Part shown: piece after piece, positions 48,250 to 59,640 of the stretch
How positions within the stretch are numbered: the first letter of the stretch is position 1
Layout: every line of letters begins with the position of its first letter
Assembly (NCBI RefSeq): GCF_026230105.1
Contig: NC_079477.1
Location: 4,593,001 to 4,657,000, forward strand
DNA: 64,000 bases
Direction of reading: 5' to 3'
Origin: Diorhabda sublineata
Taxonomy: Eukaryota; Arthropoda; Insecta; Coleoptera; Chrysomelidae
The notes under the pieces: generated by a model
The model's input: only the letters and a program-made list of their open reading frames with translations
Databases searched by the model: none
Told to the model about the DNA's origin: nothing
Made by a program: the position numbers and the translations under genes

Positions 48250-48860
48250 TTACAAAAGTTCTGAATCTCTTTATACTGTTTATATAAAAGGTAAAGAGGA
48301 TGGGATCAATCACCAGGCCCAATAAAGTTGTTTTCTGTTTGGTAAGGAATGAAAGAGTGTCCAGAAGGCTTCTCAGAATCTAAAATTCCCTCAAAAATTC
48401 TACGAACTGCGAATGGCTCACGGTGTCAAATGCATTTGCGAGTTCAAGGAAGAGACATAATAAGAGTTTACCCTTTTCAAGCGATTTATACATTTTCTAA
48501 CAGCATTTTGATTAGTTATTATAATAATAAATTCTTCTCTCGGAGAAGATTGGATATTTTCTTAAGTATTCCATTGAGTACCTTCCCAATAATATTTACA
48601 AAGTGACAAAGAAAGAAAATCGGCCTGTAAATTGTCATAGAGTTCTTGTTTTATGCCTTATAGATCGGTTTTGAGGTGGCTATCTTAATTTTTCTTTGTA
48701 ACAACTCCTAGTTTAAATAAATTATTCATAAAATGTTCCCAAGGACCGATTATATGTTCGCAAATATATTTTGCAGTTTTTACTTCATCTATACCAGAAG
48801 CCTTGTTATTTCCAAGATTTTTTATTATGTCTAGAAATTTTTCTGTTTCTTAAAGTGTTT
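48250..48860 (-). pseudogene. LINE reverse-transcriptase relic
   Basis: The minus strand begins TEKFLDIIKNLGNNKASGID (near 48850), the typical ....LKNNKA.G.D.I block ahead of RT. It continues with ICEHIIGPWEHFMNNLFKLG, then eroded I.K.K.SMTIYRPI-like sequence (the NYRPISLL block), then LANAFDTVSH near 48420, which is the palm motif A with its catalytic aspartate. Then FVEFLREF is followed by a stop. Several stops and shifts separate the parts. The catalytic motif C (FADD) was not found. A plus-strand frame at 48349-48606 is a shadow. Confidence 0.72.
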
Positions 48861-49578
48861 TTATTTGGTTTTTTAATTTCCTCTGCTAAATTGTTTCCAA
48901 CATTTGGATGAAATTCATTGGGCTAATTTCATGGGACTATATAATAGCTTATTGTTTGTGTTAAAGATTATATTAATTTCGAAGTTTTAACTTTTAGGCA
49001 ACTAAAGAGGACTGATTAGGAATGGTGCATTTAAATTGCACGAGTAAATCGAATAGGTAACATTTTTTTTAATTGGTACAAACTTTTTTAATGTTTGCTT
49101 GAGCTCCATATCTCGATTGGCGAACTGTTGAGCTACGGCTTGAATTTTCAATGGAATTACGTAGACAAAAATTTTCAAAAGTTGCTATTTAATTAACAAA
49201 TAAATCAAAAAAGAAATTATCGTGAAAAATTAAAATTTGATTTAGTTTTAAATGTATAAGTTACGACACTGTATTTGTAAATTGTATTATTTAAAAACTT
49301 TTTGATATCTATGAGAAAATCTGAATGTAACTATCGTATGATCATGAATCCAATTGGTTTTATGAATTGCGGAAAGAACAGTCCTCTTGAAGGTGTGCTT
49401 TTAGACTACGTGTGACTCGGTCGATAAGTTAGAATACTAGCCCGAAGCCATCATTCTTCAACCAAATAGTACATAATGATGATTCCTTTTCATACTTATA
49501 AGTGTATTGCTATGAAGCGCAGAATCGGATTCATTTTATTTGTAAGTTAAAATAAAAACAAAATTAATAAATTTATTT
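48861..49578. other. no recognisable feature
   Basis: AT-rich spacer between the LINE relic and the Penelope-like element. Confidence 0.4.
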
Positions 49579-50560
49579 ATGAAAAAATGGCACAAAATTA
49601 AAGAATATACAGAAATACCTCAAAACGAATTTATAAAAGCTGTAGAACTCACACTTACAACAACTTACTTTAAATATGAAAATGAAATATACAAAAAAAT
49701 TGATGGTTGTGCTATGGCAGCTTCCATTTCAAATGTTATGGCACAATTTGTAATGGAAGATCTCGAGGAAACTGTACTAAGCAAACGTGATATAAATATT
49801 CCATTCAACATAAATAAAAAATTCAATTCTTACCATAAAAAAACTTCAATTCACAATCGAAATCGAACAGTATAATGAAATCAAGTTTCTTGATGTCACA
49901 TTACATAAAATTAACAATAACATAAGAACAGAATGGTATACGATAACAACTTGGTCTTCAAGATATTTAAACTTCAATTCGTGGTTACAAAAAAGATCAG
50001 TGATAATAAGTTTGGCTGATAGATCAATCAGATTTTAGATGCTCAGCTATTCAAAAAGCAAAAACTACAATCAATTAAAAAAAAACAGGAACGAAACATC
50101 AAAACATAAAACATTTTTCCTTACCGTATGTACAAGGACTCTCCCAACAATTATCAAATTATTTTAATAAATATGATATTAGTATAAGTCATGAAGGACA
50201 AAATACGTTTTCCAAATATTTCACTAAATTAAAATCTAAAACACCAAAAAACCAAAAGAAGTAATATTATATATCAAGTGCCTTTTACTAATTGTAACGC
50301 TGTCTACATAGGGCAAACATCTCAATATTTAGAAAATAGACTAAAAGGTCATTAATACGATACAAAAATTGCATTAACGAACCATGAAATATCAAAAAAA
50401 ACATAAATTCAATTATAAAGATCCAAAAGAGAATTTTTAGAAATGTTCTCATTCATAGGAACGAATTTTTATCGATGTTTCAAAAATTATATAAAAAAGT
50501 AATTTTAAAACAGAATCAACAACATTTAGAAGCATTAAAATTAATACTTTATAATTAAAT
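49579..50560 (+). pseudogene. Penelope-like element: RT remnant and GIY-YIG endonuclease
   Basis: The plus frame at 49579-49875 contains KIDGCAMAASISNVMAQFVM then EDLEETVLSK, the palm B/B' region of Penelope-like RTs (G.AMG...S...A...ME..E). Just after SIPF-like INIPF the frame jumps to KKFNSYHKK, so the YVDD catalytic block is missing. FLDVTLHKINNNIRTEWYT follows in another frame. At 50260-50345 IIYQVPFTNCNAVYIGQT and LENRLKGH form the GIY-YIG endonuclease (the Y..P...C...YIGQT...L..R..GH pattern), then a stop and a decayed tail. An RT plus GIY-YIG order is specific to Penelope-like elements. It is inactive. Confidence 0.85.
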
Positions 50561-50877
50561 GTAAATTAAAATCAAGTTAACGATACTAGACATTGGTTAG
50601 TTAGTTATTATTGTATTATTTATTTTGACTACCTTATATCCTGAACAATAATTTCAAATCAATAAATAATTTTAACCTTTCAATAATCTTTTTTATTTCA
50701 AGTTCCTCCTTGTACAGAATTTTGATAAAGTAAAGTACAAAATTCAAGAAACATACCTGATAGATTTAATCTAAAACCAATGAAAAAATTAGAAGAATAA
50801 AAATCTATTTTTTCCATTGTTTCAATAAGACAACTGATTGTTAATGTCAGTGTTACAAATGCAACATACCAATTATA
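50561..50877. other. no recognisable feature
   Basis: Spacer; nothing recognised. Confidence 0.4.
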
Positions 50878-51425
50878 ATGGCTTCTATAATTGAACGAGA
50901 AAGGATAGAAATTCTAATGATGGTAGGTTATTTAACTGCAACAGAAATTGCCTTACATCAACGTGGTAGTCCGTCGATTGTAGTAATGTTTGTAAAAAGA
51001 AAAACTGCACTCATACAACGTACAACATCCAGATAGACGTTTGGAATTATGTATTCAGACAAAACAAAGTGCGCCCAAAAAAATTAATGTATGGGTAGGA
51101 ATCGTCCGGGAAAGATACATTGGTCCTTATGTCTTTCGCGGGAATTTTCGGTTTGAAATAATAGAGAAAACTTGTATTTGGTTCTAAGAAATGTGCACAT
51201 CCAAATTATGGTCTTACGTTCAAAGATTTCTGGATAACCATTATGAAAGGAGGTACATTGAAAGACGTGAATCAATAGAATGGCAACCTGATCTTACCCT
51301 CCTTGATATTCGGATCTACGTTAACCTATCAGAAAATTTGGAAGATTAATTGGAACGAATTAGACATGAAATGAGTCGTATAATGCCGCGGATGACGTAA
51401 ATAAGGTCTAGCATCGTCTTGGCTT
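50878..51425 (+). pseudogene. DDE endonuclease (insect mariner-like) relic
   Basis: An ATG at 50878 opens MASIIERERIEILMMVGY, the start seen in a widespread insect family that begins with an ERIEILMM.GYGD block. Later, in shifted frames, VWVGIVRERYIGPYVF (matching VW.GI.G...IGP.F), VQRFLDNHYERRYI, and IEWQPDLTLLDI (W.PRSPDLTPLDFF, third catalytic region). Near 51337 ENLEDxLERIRHEM is the usual C-terminal helix. The middle, with the QQDGAP block, is lost. The reading is from family pattern; the element is dead. Confidence 0.68.
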
Positions 51426-54400
51426 GGACAATTCCTGTAGACCGTTTAATTAATTTGAAAGTTAACACTAAAATTAAGCTTATTTCGATCTCAAACTAAT
51501 TTTTTAATGCACGAAAACAACAATAATGTCAAAAAACTTATTCTTATTTTAAGTGTTAGTTGTTTAACTTACGTCAAAAGACGCGGAGAAATATTTGTTT
51601 CAAAAATGAACATTGTACGTTTTATGAATGTTAGCCATTACTTTATCATAACCCTATAATTTCATAGGTTTGTCATCCTGTTTTAATAACTGTCTATTAT
51701 TCTCATATTTTCAGTTCTAAATGTTGTAATTTTCATATCGAGTTTGTCTCCTGAAACTTAAAATAAATGTTTTGCATTATCCCGAATTGTTCATTCCTTA
51801 ATACGCAATCATAATTCAGAGACAAAATGGAATTAGACTGGATGCATCATAAACTTTATTTTAGTAATAACTTTTGAATTAACTAAATTATTAAAACAAA
51901 GCTATTTCTTACAGAAACTGAATTTTCGATTGAACCATTTGTTCCCCAAAATATAATTTCTAATATTTTTTTTCTGTTATTGAACCTCAATCTATTGGTT
52001 TCATAACCTGACTGTTCATATATTTACCCCAAAATCGACCCTCATTAAGATTACGAATTCAATGTAGGAGGTGGTTGATTTATGAATGGCAATACCCTAG
52101 AGTATCTTTTATCTATCAGTCCGATCCTGGGAGAAAGAACGTTATTGTTATTACAGTGGCATCCTAGACAAAAACGGAAATCGTGCATCTCTTGAGACGA
52201 CCATTGATTATTTTTATTGACTCAAATTATCGCTATTATTTATGTAATGTTTTGATGAGAAAACGATTGTAACAGAATTTTAGACATTTTATATAACTAA
52301 CTATAAACTAAAGAAGTGCGATAATTACATAAAACTTCTGAGGTTCTAATAGACACATTATTATTATTGTCAAAAAGTGGGGTCTCTTCTCACTAAGCGT
52401 TTTACTTTACATGTATTTTGGTTTTGTAAATTGTCTTCATTCGCTCATGGTCTAAAGAACGTCATTTTTCTATTTATTCAAACAAATTTATGAATTGCAT
52501 AAATCTCACTAAGCCATGCCACTGCTTACTGCAGACTCTCCAGCAGGAATATTTCAAAAAAATTGTGTACATACGCCTTCCAACAGCTTCGGCCAATGGA
52601 AATGCATTTATGTTTACGATTCAATGTTTTCATTGGTAAACAGTAGAGGTGATGAGTCCACGTGAACTGACGGTTTGTGAGGTGTTTACCGAATGTTATA
52701 CAGGGAGTAAACATATTAGAAGAACTATTCCTACGAAATGGAATGGAAAGAGTCCCTAAAAATGAATAAAGAAGTTATCCTCAGCGTCCCAAAGTACAAG
52801 TTGTGATGCAGACCTTTATCTGTTCGATAAAGAAGATGGGCGTCAACTCAAAATTTGCGTTTTCTTCGTTTTTTGTTAGAAATTTTCTCGTAAAAGTGGC
52901 AATGCCGCTGTAAAACGCTTCATGGGAACGGACTCATAGATCAACCTTCATAATGTAGTAGATTGTGGTTGGATAGACACTAAACCTTTCTAATAACTTT
53001 ACTTCTTGTGTCAAATTTACATTTCTATTTCGAAATCATATACTCAAGGAAGCCCCTGTGTATCAAGAAGCTTTTTGTAGATAAATTCAGAAGTCGATAA
53101 GGTAACAAAATAAAAACTCAACGTTCCAGCGGGGAGTCGAATGAAATAGGAGTTTCGATCGCGACAGACCTAGTGCACAATTTTAAATAAATATTTTAGA
53201 TAGTTTATGTTTTAATGTCATACAAAACGTAATAAAAAGTTAACTTGTGTTGATTTTTTGCGACATTCGGATACTTTGTTTAGTTAATCTACAACTAACA
53301 ATCAAATTCATTAAAAGAACTACTGAAAATTCATTTTATTCTATTCTATAATATCAAAAATGATCATTTGAAATTTTGTATTTAACAAAAATTAACTGTA
53401 ATCATTTTTTGAATCAAATGTTTCTGATACGAATATCAGAAAATTAATGTATGATACTTTTCAAACAACAATAACCAAGTAAACTCAAAACATCTAATTC
53501 GATAATGAGTCTTGTCAGATTAGGTGGGAAACAACGTTTCGGACAAGAACGAGCGGTCGAATCTATCGACAGGCAAGTTAATTAAACTGGTCCTTAATTA
53601 TCGAATTTGGTTTACATTCGAAGGTGTTGTCGCATTTAATAGCTTTCGTCTAATCAGATCGTGCTCGTTCGAAAACTTGAAACATTAATCGTCAACTCCC
53701 TTTTAGTAAAATTTTCCATTTGATTCTCGTGTCAATTTCGTCATTAATAATGATAAACTACAAGTCAAATACACCTGGTAATTGTTTTTTGAATTATTTC
53801 AGAAATATTATACAATTATTACAGCTTTCTTTCTTACCCATAATTTATAGCAAAGCAATGAACTTCAAGTATATCTCGCTGAGCAATTTCCAACTTTTAG
53901 AATAATTTAAATAAGTTACGAGACATCATAAAACTTTTCGAGGTTTATGCCTTTCATGCACACCATTAATATCTTGGACAGTAACATTATGCAGAAGAAA
54001 ATATGGGACAGTCGTAACAAGAAAAATTTATAGGGAAGCAAACCTTTATAATTTATTAGAAAAAGTTTTACGAATGTATTAAAATTGCAATAAAAAAATC
54101 ATAATTTTGATGTTTTAAACATAAAAGAATAGATGAGAATATCGAGAGAGATTATAAAATTCGTCGATAGAAACCAAATTTTCAATTAATAATCAATCAC
54201 TTTCTAAAAAAGAAATCTGGGAAGAATTTAAGGCGAAAAAAAAATCTTCTAAAACAGCTAGTAGAACCAAAAATAAATAATTTCTAGAAGATATTTGCAG
54301 TATTATCGAGTGACAACAAGAATTCAATAAAAAAAACAACCGCAATAGGAAAGTGGATAGAAGAATATCATTCAGCTGGATAAAACAACAAAAACGTTGT

Positions 54401-54690
54401 TAGTTCTGTAATTCTAGACGGAGATAAAAACGGCTCAAAACGGTTCCCAAAATCAGAGCCTGAAAGTTGTAAGTAAAACCCTAGTACATCATTAAATGGC
54501 TACCCTGCCGATGCAAAACGTTTGCGTATGAAAATGCCAGCCGGTTTTCCACGTTGTAAGACTTGAAGAGAAAAATCGTTTCCACGTAAAATTGTTTAGA
54601 AATGGTCTCAAATAACAGCGGTAAAGTAATGGCAGAAGTTTAATCGTACAAAAAACCCTTGGCAGAGGCGATTGAAGAGTGTCGGAAAAC
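51426..54690. other. no recognisable gene
   Basis: Long AT-rich stretch. Open frames at 52526-52714 (-) and 53720-53905 (+) have no motif. Near 54600-54830 a weak direct duplication is visible (AAACCCT.GGCAGA.... and GTCGGAAAA recur about 125 bp apart). Confidence 0.4.
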
Positions 54691-55692
54691 CTCCCCGAAA
54701 AATCGATACGGTTCCCGCGCCCAACTTTTTTCCCAACATTCTTTAGCTCTTAACTAAGAATTGTGCGTGATAGCAGAAGTTTTGGATGACAATAAACCCT
54801 CGGCAGAAATTATTTTGTCGGAAAATATTAACAAATACACGATTGTTTGTTAAGTTTACAAGTTGAGGCTAATTTTATGTATGTCATTAAATTATTTTCA
54901 AATTCTACCCCAATTTAATAAAAATTATCACGTTACGGTTCAAACTCGCTGAGAAACTCGAATTTTTTTGACCCTATACAATTTTGAAAAAATGCGAATC
55001 ATTCCAAATTGCGTTTTCCGATCTGACTGACAAATCGATGGATAGACCAAAGGTTTTTGATGTACTGGAAGACTTTGTATGTCGAATGTAATCGCAAAAG
55101 AAAGGTTCGAGAAATTTGACTCGACATGTATTGATTCTACAATGTTACCGCCATGTCAAAGAGAACTGTACTAACACTTCTCACGGTCTCATTTCATGGG
55201 TAATGCCTATCTCATAATTCCGAACGAAACAATTGCACCGGAACAATGGGGTTGGAAGAAAGAAAAATCCACCTTTGTGACAAAGTGTCCGAACCGTCTG
55301 AAACTCTTGATACTGGTGAAGGAGACGATACTGAGAGGATAGAGGATACCAGGGAAATTAACGAACTTGATTAATTCTTCGCAGAATACTGATGATGATG
55401 TTAACGATTATGATGATGATGATGATGAGACAGAGATGGATGACGACGATGTGTAATTTCAAAAATCTCGTATTAGTGCATATTAACCTTTATAACTATT
55501 GATTTTTATTAGTAAATAATCAAAATTCATTTCCCTCTCCTCCTGATTATATTACATTCTATTTTAATACCGATACTGCAACCATTATTAAAAAATAAAT
55601 TTTGGGCATAGTATCTCAATAATGCACACCACAAAATAATATATAATTGGGAAAGAAGTTGGGCGCGGGAACCGCATCGATTTTTAGGGGGG
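54691..55692. repeat. GC-rich 45-bp inverted-repeat pair bounding a decayed element
   Basis: The left arm at 54691-54736 contains AATCGATACGGTTCCCGCGC followed by CCAACTTTTTTCCCAA. The right arm at 55646-55692 is its near-perfect reverse complement (AATCGATGCGGTTCCCGCGC, CCAACTTCTTTCCCAA). The arms are far more GC-rich than their surroundings. Between them lies the decayed coding fragment described separately. It may be a DNA transposon with subterminal repeats, but the outer ends and target duplication were not found. Confidence 0.65.
55040..55457 (+). pseudogene. decayed protein of a repeat-associated insect family
   Basis: Shifted plus-strand frames read VFDVLEDFVCRM, then STMLPPCQREL, then SRSHFMG, then IAPEQWGWKKE, and finish with an Asp-rich tail (DDDDDDETEMDDDDV) before a TAA at 55456. 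The LPPC..L...... and ...P...GW elements with an acidic tail are seen in many repeated, uncharacterised arthropod proteins associated with transposons. No catalytic function can be assigned. Frame breaks show it is dead. Confidence 0.4.
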
Positions 55693-55887
55693 ATTGACGC
55701 CCACGCGGTGGCTATCACCAACTTAGAGCCCTCTCAATACCCGATGAATATCCCGTCTGCTATAATCATCATATTCTCTGCACAGAAAGAAAATCTACTC
55801 GAATATCTAGTTCATTGAAGCTTGTTGTCGCTGGGGAAGACATAAACCGTCATCCGGCCTTTAGAAATTCCTGTACATGACTTTTAG

Positions 55888-56014
55888 GTTATACGTAATG
55901 CGGCTCGATTCTTTCATCAGTATATGGAAGAAATACTTCGAGGCCTGGATTTCGTTTTCGTTCATCTCGATGAAAATGAAACACAACATCGAGACAATCA
56001 TGTTACCTTTTCGC
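55888..56014 (+). pseudogene. Ty3/gypsy-type reverse-transcriptase fragment
   Basis: An uninterrupted 42-codon frame reads NAARFFHQYMEEILRGLDF then VFVHLDENE. In gypsy-type RTs this is the L.NA...FQ..MD..L.GL.F...Y.DD region; here the catalytic DD is HLDE, so it is changed. The rest of pol, the other genes and the LTRs were not found. It is an isolated, non-functional remnant of a retroelement. Confidence 0.65.
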
Positions 56015-57704
56015 CAATCTTGATCCTAAAAGTCGCGCCCAAAACTGATTAAGTCACACAGCTTTTATCTTACGAAACTTTTGCCTTTAAAATAGCTTCC
56101 ATGACAATCCTAACAACAAAATGTGAAGCATGCAATGGAATGAGAAGACAGCAACACATAGTATCTGACCTTTACTTATGGGCAGTTTGGGAACATGAAA
56201 ATAATGATGTGGATTCGGATTCTAAAAACAGTTCCTTATCAAACTAAAGTCTATCAAAAATATCTCTTTTCTGGCCAAACACAAATGGAAGCAGACAACA
56301 CAACAATTTCTTATAATCTACGCCACTGTTTACTTGTCTTAAGTATCGTAACAGCAACAATTTCAAAATGATCGTGTTGGTATATTAAAACGCACCCTAT
56401 ACATAATAACCACACCTTGCCAACAACATTAGCTCAAAAGGTGCTTGGACCAAATGAAGTAGTTTAATATCCATATTCCGTATAAATGAGTACAATATTA
56501 TGAATGTTCCAACAGACAGTTGTATGTAATGTTTATGTGAGTTGGTTCTAAGAAAGAGCGGTGCCTTTGCGATCTGTAATATTTGTTAGAGGAAGTTATT
56601 ACAGATAATCTTAGTGCCAAGATTAGGTAGTAGACTGATATGTAACATAAATCAAGATGTGTGATGTTTAACGTTGGCGGTAGCTCATCAAGGCGTTATT
56701 ATATTCCCAGTAACGTATTTAGAAGAAAAACTACGTGTATCGAATTCCAATAGATTTTACAAAAATCCTCATGCGACCTCATTGAAAGGACAATAAAATC
56801 AACGGGGGTCTTTCTCTAAATGTAGACGACGTGCCGAACTTCATTTTATACGGAATACGTTGGATTCTTTTTAAACTTTCTAATTCCTTTGTAAATGTGA
56901 ACCAGACGTGTTTCATAATATGATTCGCTTATTTTTATAATACCTTTTTCGTTCAAAAAGTTTTAGTATAATTCGGAAAGAATTTCCGCACATATTCTTG
57001 TTCGTTGTTATTGAAACTAGTTCATATCTGACTTTGAAGTTATCTTGAATTATTTTAACGTAGATATTTACAACCCATCAGCGCTTTTAAAATAGTGAAA
57101 AAAGAATAATTATTACTCGAAATTAAACTAAATTGCACGTCAACAAACGGAGGACAAAAGAGCTACTTTTTTCACAGTAACACGTCTGTTTCACTTTAAA
57201 GCCTCGTTTATAAAATTTAAAATATCGTTTAGCACTAACAGCGCCTCATTAGAGTAATTATTTAAAACATCCTGTTAAACCAATATTGGTTAACATCCGA
57301 GTCTGATCCATTATATAAATAATAAATATAATATATACTGTAAGCTGTTATAAGATTGGAAAAGACAGAGCCGAACTTTGATAAAATTTTCATTTTAAGT
57401 TCATGCTAAGGATAAAAATATAAGGAACTGACAGAGAAAAAATATGTGAGCAAGAAGTTAATAAAATAACTCGTTTTGAATAAAAGCACGGAAATGGAAA
57501 TCAAAACGAAAACTAAATTCAAAAAAGGAGTTTTTACTATAAATTCAAATGTGTAGGAGTGGAAAGACGTAGAACTTAACAGATTCGATAGAAATTCTAA
57601 CAAGATGGACACAAAATGAAATTTTTTCTAATTTATTGTCCTTCATTGATGACTCATTAATAAATTTAAAATAAATAAATAAGCCCACGTCCAGTACGTA
57701 ACAA
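56015..57704. other. no recognisable feature
   Basis: AT-rich. A minus-strand frame at 57406-57612 is hydrophobic and serine-rich but unrecognised. Confidence 0.4.
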
Positions 57705-59010
57705 TATAAATCCAATCTGTATCATCCCAACCCTGGATGAATCAGATCTATATGAACCGTACCTAGATGGATCTAGACTGTATGAATTGAAACCGAACAT
57801 AATTGAATCCAATCAATATAAATCAATTCTATATCCACAGAATATGAATGAATCACATCTATATAAACCTAATCGTTACAAACCGAATCTATACGATTCC
57901 AATCTATTTGAATTGAAAATGAATGAAAGGAATATCTATGAATCGATTTTATTTGTACACTATCTGTTTGAATCAAATTTGTATGTACCCAATCTACCTG
58001 AATCTACATGGAACCAATCTATATGAATCAAATCTATACGAAACCAATTTATATAAATTGAAACTATATGATCCCAATTTGTATTAACCGATTATGTGAT
58101 CCGATTTTATATGAAATGAGAATATAAATCGAATATATATGAAAGGAATGAACCGAATCTACTTGATTCATATATGAATCGATTCTATGTGAACACAATC
58201 TTTAAAAATCGAATCCAAATGAACCAAACCCATATGACTCGAATCTATAGGAATCAAATCTACATGAAACAAATTTATATAAAATGAAATTATATCTGTA
58301 TTAACCGAATCTATATGAAATCAATTCATGTGACCCGATTTTATATGAATGAATTAAATATAAATCGGATATATATGAAAGGAATGACCCGAATCTACTT
58401 CAATCGATTCTATCATAATGTTTATGAGTCGAGTCCATATGAACCGAACCCATATGAATCGAATCTATGTGAATCAAATCTACATGAAACAAATTTATGT
58501 AAATTGAAACTGTATCTGTATTTACCGAATCTATTTGAAATCAATTGCTGTGGCCGCATTTTATATGGATGAATCCAATATACATCTGATATATATGAGT
58601 GAATGAACCGAATCTACTTGAATCGATCATATATGAATCGATTCTATGTGAACACAATCTGTATGAATCGAATCCAATTTGAACAGAACCCATATGGATC
58701 GAATCTATGTAAATCTAATCTGCATGAAACAAATTTATATAAAATGAAACTATATCTGTATTTACCGAATCTATAAGAAATCAATTCATGAATTTATATG
58801 AAAGAATTCATACGAATCGAATCTATGTGAATCGAAACTACATCTGTATTAACCGAATCTATATGAAATCGATCCATGTGACTCGATTTTATATGAATGG
58901 ATTCTATATAAATCTGATTTATATGGAAGGAATGAATCGAATATAAAAGAATCGATTCTATATGAATCCGATTTACATGAATCGAATATATATGAAAGAA
59001 ATAAACCGTA
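57705..59010. repeat. hierarchical satellite built on a 15-bp ATCTATATGAATCGA-like word
   Basis: The whole stretch is built of degenerate GAATCTATATGAA.C words about 15 bp apart, so both strands show five-residue periodic open frames (Y-E-S-N-L on plus, D-S-Y-R-I on minus). Above that there is a longer unit marked by TTAACCGAATCTATATGAAAT and CCCGATTTTATATGAATG. Its starts are at 58084, 58301, 58521, 58761 and 58849, giving spacings of 217, 220, 240 and a truncated 88. Open frames at 57787-58026, 58315-58572 and 58849-59031 are by-products of the repeat. Confidence 0.93.
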
Positions 59011-59269
59011 CTGTTGTTTAAAATATCTCAATTATTTACCTTCCATTTATCGGCAAATAGAGCAAGAATTGAACCAAAAAACACATACGAGTAACTACAA
59101 TCGACTTCAAAGAAACAAATTATCTGCTATACTATCGAAAAGGATATAAAACTTTTTCAAAAACCACCTATAATGCATATTAAATGCTAAATGATAGAGG
59201 AAAATATATTAATATACTAGAATGACATACGAGTATTTTTTTAGGAGATTTGCAAATACTTTTTACGTA

Positions 59270-59640
59270 CAATGTATGGGACTCGCGTCTCGCTTAGAGG
59301 GGTGCCCTACACCTCTTTCTGCTTCCACCTTTATGAACCTTTGGGATCGCGTAAGCATCAAAACTTCAGGTTGTCTAATATATTGTTTCAGTATATTACT
59401 GTTGAGTCTCTTTATTGAAAGTCAGCTCTTTATTCCATGGATATCATCATCGCGGCAAAAGTAGTCCGATGTCAACAGTGAGTTATCTCTCCCACAAAGG
59501 ATGTGTTCCACTGATGACAGAGAAACAGTGTATGATCGGCGTTGTCGTTATCAGAGTGACGTGGAAACGATACAGTGTTGTCTGTTGATCCTCTCAGGTG
59601 AGTTTTAAATGAGTGATCTCATCCATTTCTTTTTGTTTTC
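59270..59640 (-). pseudogene. LINE (R1-like) C-terminal zinc-knuckle relic
   Basis: The minus frame near 59560 reads DNDNADHTLFLCHQW then, after broken frames, a decayed helical segment. (D/E)TAEHTLF.C..W is the CCHC-like C-terminal motif of R1/Jockey-clade LINE proteins; here histidine and one cysteine are kept. Stops break the continuation. The plus-strand frame at 59222-59464 is a shadow. Confidence 0.5.

Noticed and set aside
57787..59031. Open frames as a repetitive structural protein
   Set aside because: Both strands are open with the same 15-bp periodicity, units are degenerate, and there is no signal peptide or consistent residue conservation beyond the DNA repeat.
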